Assembly: GCF_010119245.1 (NCBI RefSeq)
Contig: NZ_WNKG01000001.1
Coordinates: 620,001 to 684,000, forward strand
Length of the DNA: 64,000 nucleotides
From: Cyclobacterium salsum
Lineage (GTDB): Bacteria > Bacteroidota > Bacteroidia > Cytophagales > Cyclobacteriaceae
Reading direction: 5' to 3'
In this document: piece after piece, positions 53,693 to 62,922 of the stretch
Layout: each line of letters begins with the position of its first letter
Position numbering within the stretch: position 1 is the first letter of the stretch
Made by a program: the position numbers and the translations under genes
The notes under the pieces: generated by a model
The model's database searches: none
Told to the model about the DNA's origin: nothing
Seen by the model: only the letters and a program-made list of their open reading frames with translations

Positions 53693-54901
53693 ATGTCATA
53701 CAAATATATCTTATTCCTTTCATTATGCGTGCTGTTTACTTACCGAACCACTGCACAGGAGGTATTTAATTACGAAGAGTCCAAGGTTCCCACTTTCTCG
53801 CTACCCGATCCATTTGTATCTCAAAAAGGAGAAGCAATTGAAACCATTCAGGATTGGGAGTTCCTAAGAAGGAGAGAGATTATTTCCTTGTTTGAAAATC
53901 AGGTGTACGGACAACTTCCCCGGGAACGGGATAATATTCATTTCCATCTTGTTTCGGAAGATAAGCAGGCAATGGGCGGCAGTGCCCATTTGAAGGAAAT
54001 CGACATTCAAGTGGAGCGGAATGGAAAAAGCATCACCATTCGGTTGATTTTGTTTGTTCCAACCCAGGCGAGCAAACCGGCACCGGTATTTTTACTGATT
54101 ACCCACCGGGACCCGGAGAATATTGATCCTAGGCGAAAGGTGAAAATGGGATTCTGGCCTGCTGAAGCAATTGTAGAAAGAGGATTTGCTGCGGCAACCT
54201 TCCATGTGAAAGACGTTTCGGATGATAACAACGATACGTTTAAAGAGGATATCCTCAATACCTTGTATCCCGAGCAACTGGAAATGGAAAATGGGATGCG
54301 GGGCCTGGGATCCTGGGCCTGGGGCGCAATGAGAGCCATGGACTATTTCGAAACAGATCCGCTAATTGATGCCAAAAGGTCAGCCGTAGTAGGGCATTCC
54401 AGAGGAGGAAAAGCCTCTCTCTGGACCGGAGCACAAGATACCCGCTGGGCCATCACCATTTCGAATGAATCCGGTTGTGGTGGGGCTGCGTTGTCACGAA
54501 GAAAGTTTGGAGAAACGGTCAAAAGAATCAATACCAGTTTCCCCTATTGGTTTACGGATAATTTCAATCAATACAACGACCGCGAAGAATTACTTCCCCT
54601 GGATCAACACATGCTGATTTCGGCCATTGCTCCCCGAGCCGTGTATGTAGCGAGTGCCTCTGAAGACGAATGGGCGGATCCAAAAGGAGAGTTTCTCTCC
54701 CTAAGCCTTGGAACCCGGGTACATCGCGAAATATACGGTATGGAAGGCAGTTTCCCATCTACCCTACCCGAGGTTGAATCGCCCGTACATTTACCTTATG
54801 CCGGACACCATATTCGGGAGGGGAAACATAACCTAACCCCTTACGATTGGGATCGTTTTATGGATTTTGCCGATCAACTGTATGGGATACATCATGAGTG
54901 A
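53693..54901 (+). CDS. CE15-type glucuronoyl esterase-like exported hydrolase (copy 2)
   Basis: A 402-residue paralogue of the hydrolase at 39561-40823, with a Sec signal ending YRTTAQ. Nucleophile Ser236 lies in VVGHSRGGKASLWTGAQD. SNESGCGGAALSRRKFGE, WFTDNFNQYND, DQHMLISAIAPRAVYVASASED and the late His-containing PYAGHHIREGKH match copy 1 block by block. Where copy 1 has GHSRLGK this has GHSRGGK. The middle region (60-150) differs strongly, so the two may recognise different polymers. It is followed by a convergent sulfatase/propeller operon. Confidence 0.82.
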   Translation: MSYKYILFLSLCVLFTYRTTAQEVFNYEESKVPTFSLPDPFVSQKGEAIETIQDWEFLRRREIISLFENQVYGQLPRERDNIHFHLVSEDKQAMGGSAHLKEIDIQVERNGKSITIRLILFVPTQASKPAPVFLLITHRDPENIDPRRKVKMGFWPAEAIVERGFAAATFHVKDVSDDNNDTFKEDILNTLYPEQLEMENGMRGLGSWAWGAMRAMDYFETDPLIDAKRSAVVGHSRGGKASLWTGAQDTRWAITISNESGCGGAALSRRKFGETVKRINTSFPYWFTDNFNQYNDREELLPLDQHMLISAIAPRAVYVASASEDEWADPKGEFLSLSLGTRVHREIYGMEGSFPSTLPEVESPVHLPYAGHHIREGKHNLTPYDWDRFMDFADQLYGIHHE

Positions 54902-55035
54902 AAGCAAAAGTGTTTTCTGAAAAATCCAAACGGCATCAACGTTAAACCGGGCTATAGTCCCATCAGAGCGCATTATGACAACAAGGCACATGCGGGTATT
55001 GATGGAGGGAATTGGAAAAAGGAACCAATAAACGA

Positions 55036-56301
55036 TTAAGTGCCCACAATATCCGCAATGTCCAGGTAATACATTTGCCGGCTGCCTTCGTGGGTGGAAT
55101 CGAAAAACACCCTCCTTCCCTGCTGGTCGCAACGTGGGTGCAAATCACAACGCCATTCCTCCACGAAACGCTCCGGAGAATGAAATTTCCCTAAAATGAC
55201 CTTTTTATTAGTGGGAATGTGGTACAGGTAAAGGGTTATCATCCTTTCTTTATCCGGATAAGTATCGTTTAGGACCCATTCCTCATTGGTATGCGGAACG
55301 TAAGTATTGTGCCCGTTTCTACCCATGGCCTCCTCTCCTATCAGCTCCATCTCTTCCGTCTTGTCTTTAAGCAACCAAAATCCTGCTTGCTTACCCACGG
55401 GACGAGTCCAGACGAAAATATGGTTTGGGTCCCTCCAAACAAAATGGGAGGAATTCCCGGATGGATCCGCTACATATAGGTCCTTACCCCTTGTATTGAC
55501 TGTAATCATTCGGGTGACAAAGCCGGTTCTAGCCATGATTTGATTGTCCAGGATTTCGGGTCGCCAGCGGTGAAGAAACAGCAGCCGTTCACTATCGGGA
55601 CTCACCAGCAAGTGATTGAACCAATGCCAATTGTCAGAAACATTCTTTCCCAAATGAGGAATTGCTGCCAAATCGGCTAAACTTAACAAAGAAGTGGTAC
55701 TCCCGGTTTTCAAATCCATGGTATACAAGCCTATCTCATCAGGAGCTTTAATAGACTGGTAAGGATCGGGAATACCCGCATAGCCATAACCTGGTCTCAA
55801 GTTCTGAATTCTGTTAAAGGCTGTTCCAATAGCAAAGGATCCATCTGGGGCCAGCGTATAAACAGGCTCCGGTAAGGTTCGGGTTTGCCCGGTTTGAATA
55901 TGGTAAATACGGCTCACATAGCTGTCGTTTTGCCGGTCATTCCATATCAGCTCATGCGAGGAACCCGGTATCCATTGCAGCATGCAGGACTGTTGCCAGC
56001 CCCAGGCATGGGTTTCACCAATTTTCCTCCATCGATTACCGTTTTCCAGGTCAATCAATCCAATCTCTAGTTTGTCCGTCCGCAACGGAGACCTGCCTTC
56101 CAAGCCCACCCGGCAACCCAACGCATAGCGCCCAGATGGATCCACTTGCCACTTATCGTAATAGCCAAACCAGTGGCCGGAAGGCCCTTCGGTAATCCGT
56201 ACTGGGGTTTTATTAGCTGGCTTACCAATCCAGGCCGGACCGGTAGCCAACAGGGCGCTGCAGGCTGCCGATGAGCGGATAAAATTCCTTCTATTCATCA
56301 T
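55036..56301 (-). CDS. Tat-exported WD40-like propeller protein (oligogalacturonate-lyase-like)
   Basis: 421 residues with a twin-arginine signal (NRRNFIRSSAACSALLAT). The rest is a beta-propeller with strands such as HWFGYYDKWQVDPSGRYAL, SHELIWNDRQND, LLVSPDSERLLFLHRW and FDSTHEGSRQMYYLDI. These resemble the seven-bladed oligogalacturonate lyase (PL22) family in overall pattern, with His residues in HWFGYYDK and HNTYVPH as possible metal ligands. Catalysis is unproven. It overlaps the sulfatase stop by one base (TAATG), so it works with the sulfatase, perhaps on a sulfated glycan. Confidence 0.68.
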   Translation of the reverse strand: MMNRRNFIRSSAACSALLATGPAWIGKPANKTPVRITEGPSGHWFGYYDKWQVDPSGRYALGCRVGLEGRSPLRTDKLEIGLIDLENGNRWRKIGETHAWGWQQSCMLQWIPGSSHELIWNDRQNDSYVSRIYHIQTGQTRTLPEPVYTLAPDGSFAIGTAFNRIQNLRPGYGYAGIPDPYQSIKAPDEIGLYTMDLKTGSTTSLLSLADLAAIPHLGKNVSDNWHWFNHLLVSPDSERLLFLHRWRPEILDNQIMARTGFVTRMITVNTRGKDLYVADPSGNSSHFVWRDPNHIFVWTRPVGKQAGFWLLKDKTEEMELIGEEAMGRNGHNTYVPHTNEEWVLNDTYPDKERMITLYLYHIPTNKKVILGKFHSPERFVEEWRCDLHPRCDQQGRRVFFDSTHEGSRQMYYLDIADIVGT

Positions 56302-57854
56302 TATCGGTGGTATTTGGATGTTGGTTGCAAATTAACGGTATCCCCATAATGAATTCTGGCCTCCTGCAACTGTTCCTTCATTGAATTAACAAGTTCCTGA
56401 TATTCCGGATCTCCATACTGGCTTTTCATTTCATTAGGGTCATTCTTTAGGTCAAAAAACTCCCATTCATCAATCGTATAATAGTGGATTAGTTTGTATC
56501 GATCGGTGCGAATGCCGTAATGTTGCCGTACCATATGCCAATCAGGATAGGCATAATAATGATAGTAAATGTATTCCCTCCAGGATTTCACACCTTCCGG
56601 GTTTTGCAACAGGGGCACCAGGCTACGGCCCTGCATGTCCCCGGGGATGGGGCTTTCAGCCATTTCCAGAATGGTCTGTGCAAAATCCAGGTTCTGAACC
56701 AAATGGGCTACCCGTTCACCGGCAGGGGTCACTCCCGGCCATTTTACAAGTAAGGGCATGCGCAAGGACTCTTCGTACATCCAGCGCTTGTCGTACCAGC
56801 CATGATCCCCTAGGTAAAAACCTTGGTCCGAACTGTAAATCACAATGGTGTTTTCCGCCAGGCCCGACTCCTCCAGGTAATCCAACACCCTTCCTATTTC
56901 CTTATCCATACTGGCTACCGACCGCAGATAATCTTTCAGGTACCGTTGGTATTTCCATTCGGTCAATTCCTTACCGGAAAGGTTGGCTTCTCTGAATGCC
57001 TCGTTTTCCGGTCCATAGGCAGCTTCAAATTTGGCCAGCTGTTCCTCATTCATATAATCCGGGTAAATCAACTTTAGGTCCCGCTCGTTCATATCGGCGG
57101 CGATCTCCATTTCCTGTTCGCGGGTAGCACTGGTCCGGTTTTCGTATTCATCGTAAAAATTAGAAGGCAAGGGTAGATCCACGTCTTTGTAAAGATCGTA
57201 TTCCTCCGGGGCCGGTACCCATTCCCGATGAGGGGTTTTATGGGAATAGGCCAGAAAAAACGGCTTGTCCTTTCCGGTTTGTTTTTCCAGAAAATCGATG
57301 GCTTTATCGGTAATCAGGGTGGCCGTATAGCCCGTTTCCTCTTGCTGTCCTGCGGCTTCCGTAAAGATCGGATTGTAATAAGAACCCTGCCCATTTCCCC
57401 GGGTCAATACCGACCAATGGTCAAAGCCCGTAGGATCGGACAACAAGTGCCACTTCCCTATCCAGGCGGTCTGGTAACCGGAACGCTGAAGAAGTTTCGG
57501 AAAGGTCTGTTGGGCTGCATTAAAGGTGGTATCGTTGTTCAGCATCCCATTAAAATGGCTGTGTTTTCCGGTCAAAATTACCGCCCTGCTGGGACCGCAA
57601 ATAGAATTGGTACAAAAAGCATTGGTAAACAATACTCCTTCATTTGCTATTCTATCCAGGTTTGGGGTTTGAAGAAAATCGACTAGTTCCGGGTTATTTG
57701 CCTTTGGACCGTAGGCTTTTATGGCATGCGTGGCATGATCATCGCTAAAAATAAACAGGATATTGGGTCGCACCGGTTCGGTAGCTTGCCGGGATTCGCA
57801 GGAAATCAGCACTAGGAGAAAATTACCCACCAACAAATAGAGAAAATATTTCAT
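56301..57854 (-). CDS. type I sulfatase (lipoprotein)
   Basis: A 517-residue sulfatase with lipobox VLISC (Cys19). The metal site starts with PNILFIFSDDHATHA and the formylglycine precursor Cys86 lies in ICGPSRAVILTGKHSHFNGM (CxPSR). YSSDQGFYLGDHGWYDKRWMYEESLRMPLLVKWPG carries the later metal residues (Asp-Gln and His) and the substrate Lys. It removes sulfate from carbohydrates or other esters after maturation by an FGE or AtsB-type enzyme that is not in this window. It is the first gene of a two-gene operon and diverges from the ceramidase-like gene. Confidence 0.93.
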   Translation of the reverse strand: MKYFLYLLVGNFLLVLISCESRQATEPVRPNILFIFSDDHATHAIKAYGPKANNPELVDFLQTPNLDRIANEGVLFTNAFCTNSICGPSRAVILTGKHSHFNGMLNNDTTFNAAQQTFPKLLQRSGYQTAWIGKWHLLSDPTGFDHWSVLTRGNGQGSYYNPIFTEAAGQQEETGYTATLITDKAIDFLEKQTGKDKPFFLAYSHKTPHREWVPAPEEYDLYKDVDLPLPSNFYDEYENRTSATREQEMEIAADMNERDLKLIYPDYMNEEQLAKFEAAYGPENEAFREANLSGKELTEWKYQRYLKDYLRSVASMDKEIGRVLDYLEESGLAENTIVIYSSDQGFYLGDHGWYDKRWMYEESLRMPLLVKWPGVTPAGERVAHLVQNLDFAQTILEMAESPIPGDMQGRSLVPLLQNPEGVKSWREYIYYHYYAYPDWHMVRQHYGIRTDRYKLIHYYTIDEWEFFDLKNDPNEMKSQYGDPEYQELVNSMKEQLQEARIHYGDTVNLQPTSKYHR

Positions 57855-58052
57855 ATTCAGGATTTAACAAAATTATTAATTAATTTACGCTTCGATATTA
57901 CCTAATTGATCCGAAAAAAGAAAACAGTCACCCAAAAATTACACCTGTGCTACTTTCCCATATTACTTAAATGCCAGCCTTTATTTTTGTTAAATCCTAT
58001 TTGCATAGCCCATAATTCCCATACCCGGTATCTCTACTAAATCCCTAAAAAA

Positions 58053-59606
58053 ATGAAAACCTGGATAAAAGTCACGCTGGCAGTCCTGGCATTAATAATG
58101 GTCCTCGTCCTTGGTTATGGTACCTATCAGTTTCGGGACCGTCATTCCGGCTATTCGATAGACCTGTTTTTGGAAAACCAGCACCCGGGACCCTTGCAGG
58201 CAGGCTTTGCAAAGGTAGATATCAGCCCGGTTGGATTTGATACCTGGGAAGACGCCAATGGAGATGCCCGCTATCAGGAAGCGGACGGAGACCGTTTTCA
58301 AGATCTTAACCAAAACGGAGAATTTGACCCCATTTGGGTGGCCGGTTTTCATCAAAACAAACCCGCTTCTGGCATAAATGACCCCCTATGGGCCAGAAGT
58401 ATGGTACTGGGGGACGGAAAATTCAAATTGGGGCTTTGTATCATTGACATGATTGGTTTTGGTAACGATGAGGTGCTAACATTGAGGAAACGAATTTTGG
58501 AAAAAACAGACCTGGATCACCTCATCATTGCGAGCACCCATGTTCATTCTTCACCCGATATGATGGGCATGTGGGGACCGGGGCCTTTTACCAGAGGCGT
58601 CAATAAGGAATACCAACAGCGTGTTTTTGATGGAATCGAAACATCCGTTTTAACCGCCATGGAAAATAGCCGACCGGCAAAGATCAAATTTGCTGTCAAT
58701 GAAAGTGATGCATTGCCGTTGGTGGGCGATAGCCGGGAACCGGTTGTATTGGATGCCGCCGTTCGACTGATGCAGGTATGTGACCGGGAAACGAATGAAA
58801 CTTTGGGAACGCTCTTAAATTGGGGAAATCACCCGGAAACACTCTGGTCCAAAAACACGCTGATCAGCTCGGATTTTCCGCATTACTGGAGGCATTACAT
58901 GGAAGAAGGCATCGTTCATGAAAATGAAGTCATCCACGAAGGGCAGGGAGGTGTGGCTATCTTTATGAATGGAGCCCTGGGAGGATTGATGACTACCCGG
59001 CCGGGTGATGCCATCACACATCCTTTCACGGGAAAAGTCCATTCCGAAGCCGGGGTGGAGAAGATTGAGGCACAGGGCCTGGCATTGGCAAAGATAAGTT
59101 TCGAAACCCTTCAAGCAAGTGGGGATAGCATCTGGGAAGGCAGCCTCTCGCTGCGGGCTAAAACAGTGGCGTTGCCAATGAGTAATAAGCTATTCCGTTT
59201 GGCGGCCTTTGTCGGCGTTTTTGACAGGGGCTTTATTAAATGGGGACATGTTCGTTCGGAAATCAATGCCTGGACTCTGGGACCGGCTTCCTTCATCCAT
59301 ATTCCCGGAGAGTTGTATCCAGAAATTGCCAATGGAGGAGTTGAATCGCCAGAAGGTGCGGACTATGCCATTGACCCGGTGGAAGTTCCGGCTATCCGTA
59401 GTCAAATGCCCGGTAAATATCGTTTTTTCAGTGGGATGGCCAATGATATGATCGGCTATATCATTCCAAAAAGCCAATGGGACGAAGAAGCCCCCTTTAC
59501 TTATGGCAGGGATTCCGCTCCCTATGGAGAAGTCAATTCCCTGGGACCGGAAACGGCCCCAATTTTACACCGCGAGGCCTTGAAATTGCTGGAAGACCTG
59601 AACTAA
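58053..59606 (+). CDS. neutral/alkaline non-lysosomal ceramidase-like protein
   Basis: 517 residues with an N-terminal membrane anchor or signal (VTLAVLALIMVLVLGYG). The family opening is GFAKVDISPVGF, with metal ligands in ASTHVHSSPDMM and LLNWGNHPET; IHIPGELYPEIANG and FFSGMANDMIGYIIPKSQW complete the fold. Near residues 69-95 an insertion reads EDANGDARYQEADGDRFQDLNQNGEFD, with DxNxD-type repeats like calcium-binding loops. Ceramidases hydrolyse the amide of sphingolipids; bacterial members also act on other amide or ester substrates. It lacks the C-terminal Ig-like domain of the longer ceramidases. Confidence 0.85.
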   Translation: MKTWIKVTLAVLALIMVLVLGYGTYQFRDRHSGYSIDLFLENQHPGPLQAGFAKVDISPVGFDTWEDANGDARYQEADGDRFQDLNQNGEFDPIWVAGFHQNKPASGINDPLWARSMVLGDGKFKLGLCIIDMIGFGNDEVLTLRKRILEKTDLDHLIIASTHVHSSPDMMGMWGPGPFTRGVNKEYQQRVFDGIETSVLTAMENSRPAKIKFAVNESDALPLVGDSREPVVLDAAVRLMQVCDRETNETLGTLLNWGNHPETLWSKNTLISSDFPHYWRHYMEEGIVHENEVIHEGQGGVAIFMNGALGGLMTTRPGDAITHPFTGKVHSEAGVEKIEAQGLALAKISFETLQASGDSIWEGSLSLRAKTVALPMSNKLFRLAAFVGVFDRGFIKWGHVRSEINAWTLGPASFIHIPGELYPEIANGGVESPEGADYAIDPVEVPAIRSQMPGKYRFFSGMANDMIGYIIPKSQWDEEAPFTYGRDSAPYGEVNSLGPETAPILHREALKLLEDLN

Positions 59607-59618
59607 GCGATTAAAGTT

Positions 59619-59652
59619 AAAAAAATAGGGTTGAACCTAAATCCAACCCTAT
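59619..59652 (-). terminator. intrinsic terminator of gapA
   Basis: Read on the minus strand, ATAGGGTTG (59652-59644) pairs with CAACCCTAT (59633-59625) over a 10-base loop, followed by a T-run (59624-59619). It lies 32 bp after the gapA stop. The hairpin also sits just after the convergent ceramidase-like gene. Confidence 0.85.
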
Positions 59653-59683
59653 CAAAAATCATGTTTCGGAAATCCCGAATCCG

Positions 59684-60700
<1,017 letters not shown>

Positions 60701-60929
60701 CTAATCTAAGGTTTAAAAGATTAATAGAAACTGTAAACCTTGCCTAAACTAAGCTGATTCGAACCCACTGGAACAAATCAAAATTAGCTGAAGAAGGTGT
60801 TTATACAATCCCATCGAAATTTTCAATGGTCAAATTTATAAAAATTAAACTTATCATTGAAATTTTGCATTTGATTACTTGTAAAAACTTTGAAATAAAG
60901 AAAACCGCTCTTTTCTTGTTGATTTATAC

Positions 60930-60937
60930 TATTTTTG
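60930..60937 (+). promoter_or_regulatory. -7-like promoter box of the sodium-symporter-family gene
   Basis: TATTTTTG matches TAnnTTTG and lies 17 bp before ATG 60955, supporting that start over the longer frame from 60826. No TTG is visible at the right -33 distance. Confidence 0.4.
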
Positions 60938-60954
60938 ACTTTTTTATTGGCTAT

Positions 60955-61869
60955 ATGGAAGAATTAGATCAGCTGCAAATACACTTTGATGGGGATTCCT
61001 TGTTTCTGATGAATGTTTCCCTGGCAGTGATTATGTTTGGCGTGGCGCTGGATATCGACCTTCAGGATTTCAGACGAATCTGGGCTCGTCCCAAGCCGTT
61101 TTTTTTGGGTATCCTGGCCCAGTTTTTGGTACTTCCTTTTTTTACCTGGCTGTTCATCCTGCTGGTTAGGCCTATTCCTAGTGTTGCCTTAGGCATGTTT
61201 CTAGTAGCGGCCTGTCCCGGTGGAAATATTTCCAATTTCATGACCCATCATGCCAGGGGAAACAGTGCGCTATCGGTCAGTCTTACCGCATTTGCTACCA
61301 TTTCCTCCATTGTGCTGACCCCTCTGAATTTTGCCTTGTGGTCAGGTTGGTACAAACCGGCTTCCACGCTGCTTACCAGCATTCAGCTCGATTATTTCGA
61401 AGTTTTCGAGACGGTGGCTTTGATTTTAGGAATCCCCCTGGCCCTGGGAATATATGTTCATCACCGAAAGCCATCCATGGCTCGTAAACTGGCGGGTTTA
61501 CTAAAGCCACTCAGCATAATGGTCTTTATTACGATCGTTATCGTTGCATTTTACAGCAATTTTAGTCTGTTTACCAAGGTAATCGGACTTATTTTTGGAT
61601 TGGTGCTCGTGCACAATCTCTTGGCGCTCTTGTCAGGCTTCTCTCTGGCCAAAATCGCGGGGCTGAAGTTGGCGGAAACCAAAACGCTGACCATTGAAAC
61701 CGGTATACAGAATTCCGGACTGGCCCTGGTGCTGATTTTCAACTATTTTGAGGGACTGGGAGGCATGTCCATCATTGCCGGCTGGTGGGGAATCTGGCAC
61801 ATCATATCCGGGCTAACGCTGGCTTCCCTCTGGAAACTGCAAAAAAGGGAAACAGCTGTTTCTCACTAA
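60955..61869 (+). CDS. bile acid:sodium symporter (SBF/BASS) family transporter
   Basis: 304 residues from ATG 60955. An upstream ATG at 60826 would add 43 AT-rich-coded residues lying over a promoter-like box and is rejected. The protein has about nine to ten hydrophobic helices and family motifs VIMFGVALDIDLQDF, VAACPGGNISNFMTHHARGN (the crossing helix with Na-site residues) and TIETGIQNSGLAL. Members import organic anions such as bile acids, pantoate or pyruvate with sodium. The substrate is not identifiable from sequence. Confidence 0.92.
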   Translation: MEELDQLQIHFDGDSLFLMNVSLAVIMFGVALDIDLQDFRRIWARPKPFFLGILAQFLVLPFFTWLFILLVRPIPSVALGMFLVAACPGGNISNFMTHHARGNSALSVSLTAFATISSIVLTPLNFALWSGWYKPASTLLTSIQLDYFEVFETVALILGIPLALGIYVHHRKPSMARKLAGLLKPLSIMVFITIVIVAFYSNFSLFTKVIGLIFGLVLVHNLLALLSGFSLAKIAGLKLAETKTLTIETGIQNSGLALVLIFNYFEGLGGMSIIAGWWGIWHIISGLTLASLWKLQKRETAVSH

Positions 61870-61885
61870 TTGATCCGCAGATGAA

Positions 61886-62911
61886 TCATACTTTGTAATA
61901 TTCTACCGATCGTCCATCAAATCCGGCCACTTTTTCTACCAACTGGTTTCTTTTGGCAGCATCAAAAGATCGGAACCTTTTAGCGTAATCGATTTTTTCG
62001 GAAAGCATATCCGCATCGTCCGCTCCGGTGATCAGCACACTGATCGGTAGGGACCATGAAAAATGCACCGCTTCCTCTACCGTGAGGGCATTGGGAATGA
62101 TTTTAGGCTTATCGCCATGATTGAAATGTGAAGTTCCGCCAAAAAAACCACCATTCGCCAGGGTTTTCATGGCCATGGGAGCCATTTTTTTCTCGACCAA
62201 TTTTGGCATGACGTTGGTAATAAAGCTCTTGTAATTAGGGTCAAAGGCATTTACCGGCATCTGGCAGGCCTGAAGTAGGTCCGTACGCTCCAGCATCCGC
62301 AGGTGAGCATTGAAATCGGAATGCCCCGAAAAACCAACGTACCGAACTTTTCCACTATCGCGGGCCTGCTGAACCACATCCAGCACCCCATTGGCCAACC
62401 TGCCATCCACATCCGATGGGCTGGTAACCGCGTGGATCAACCATAGGTCCAGGTAATCCGTTTTCATACGCCGGAGGGTTCCTTCCAGGTGAGCCTGGGC
62501 AGTCTTCCCATCTCTCGCCGTGGATTTGCTTTGGATAAAAGCCTCATCCCTGTATTTGGGGCTTAGGTATTTGCCATACCTTTCTTCTCCTCGTCCATTT
62601 CCGTAGGACTCGGCATTATCAAAAAAACGGATCCCTCCTTCGATGGCGCGTTCGATGGTTTTTTCGGCTTCTGTTTCAGGCATTCGGGCGATATGGGCTC
62701 CTCCCAGCCCCAACATGGTGACCGCTTCTCCCGTATTTCCAAATTTTCGCTGGGGAAGCAATTCTCCCCATTTATCCCTTGCATAAACTGCTTTTGATCC
62801 GGGACTGGAAGTTCCGCCTTGCAATCCGGAAAAAGGGACGGGCAACATGATTCCAGCAGTCAAACCCGCCAGGGATTTCAGGAAGGAACGCCTTTCATTT
62901 TCGTATTTCAT
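61886..62911 (-). CDS. Tat-exported aldo/keto reductase
   Basis: A 341-residue (alpha/beta)8 reductase. The Tat signal ERRSFLKSLAGLTAGIML marks folded export with its cofactor. Catalytic Asp/Tyr lie in RFFDNAESYGNGRGEERYG, Lys in AFIQSKS and His in LWLIHAVTSP. The family phosphate-binding end is altered (SVLITGADDADML). Exported aldo/keto reductases with RRxFLK signals are common in Bacteroidota and their substrates are unknown. It lies 11 bp after the TonB-dependent receptor gene, in the same operon. Confidence 0.9.
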   Translation of the reverse strand: MKYENERRSFLKSLAGLTAGIMLPVPFSGLQGGTSSPGSKAVYARDKWGELLPQRKFGNTGEAVTMLGLGGAHIARMPETEAEKTIERAIEGGIRFFDNAESYGNGRGEERYGKYLSPKYRDEAFIQSKSTARDGKTAQAHLEGTLRRMKTDYLDLWLIHAVTSPSDVDGRLANGVLDVVQQARDSGKVRYVGFSGHSDFNAHLRMLERTDLLQACQMPVNAFDPNYKSFITNVMPKLVEKKMAPMAMKTLANGGFFGGTSHFNHGDKPKIIPNALTVEEAVHFSWSLPISVLITGADDADMLSEKIDYAKRFRSFDAAKRNQLVEKVAGFDGRSVEYYKV

Positions 62912-62922
62912 GGTTTTCTTGA

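Noticed and set aside
60826-60954. N-terminal extension of the sodium-symporter-family protein
   Set aside because: AT-rich, overlies a -7-like promoter box, and the family N-terminus begins at the Met encoded at 60955.
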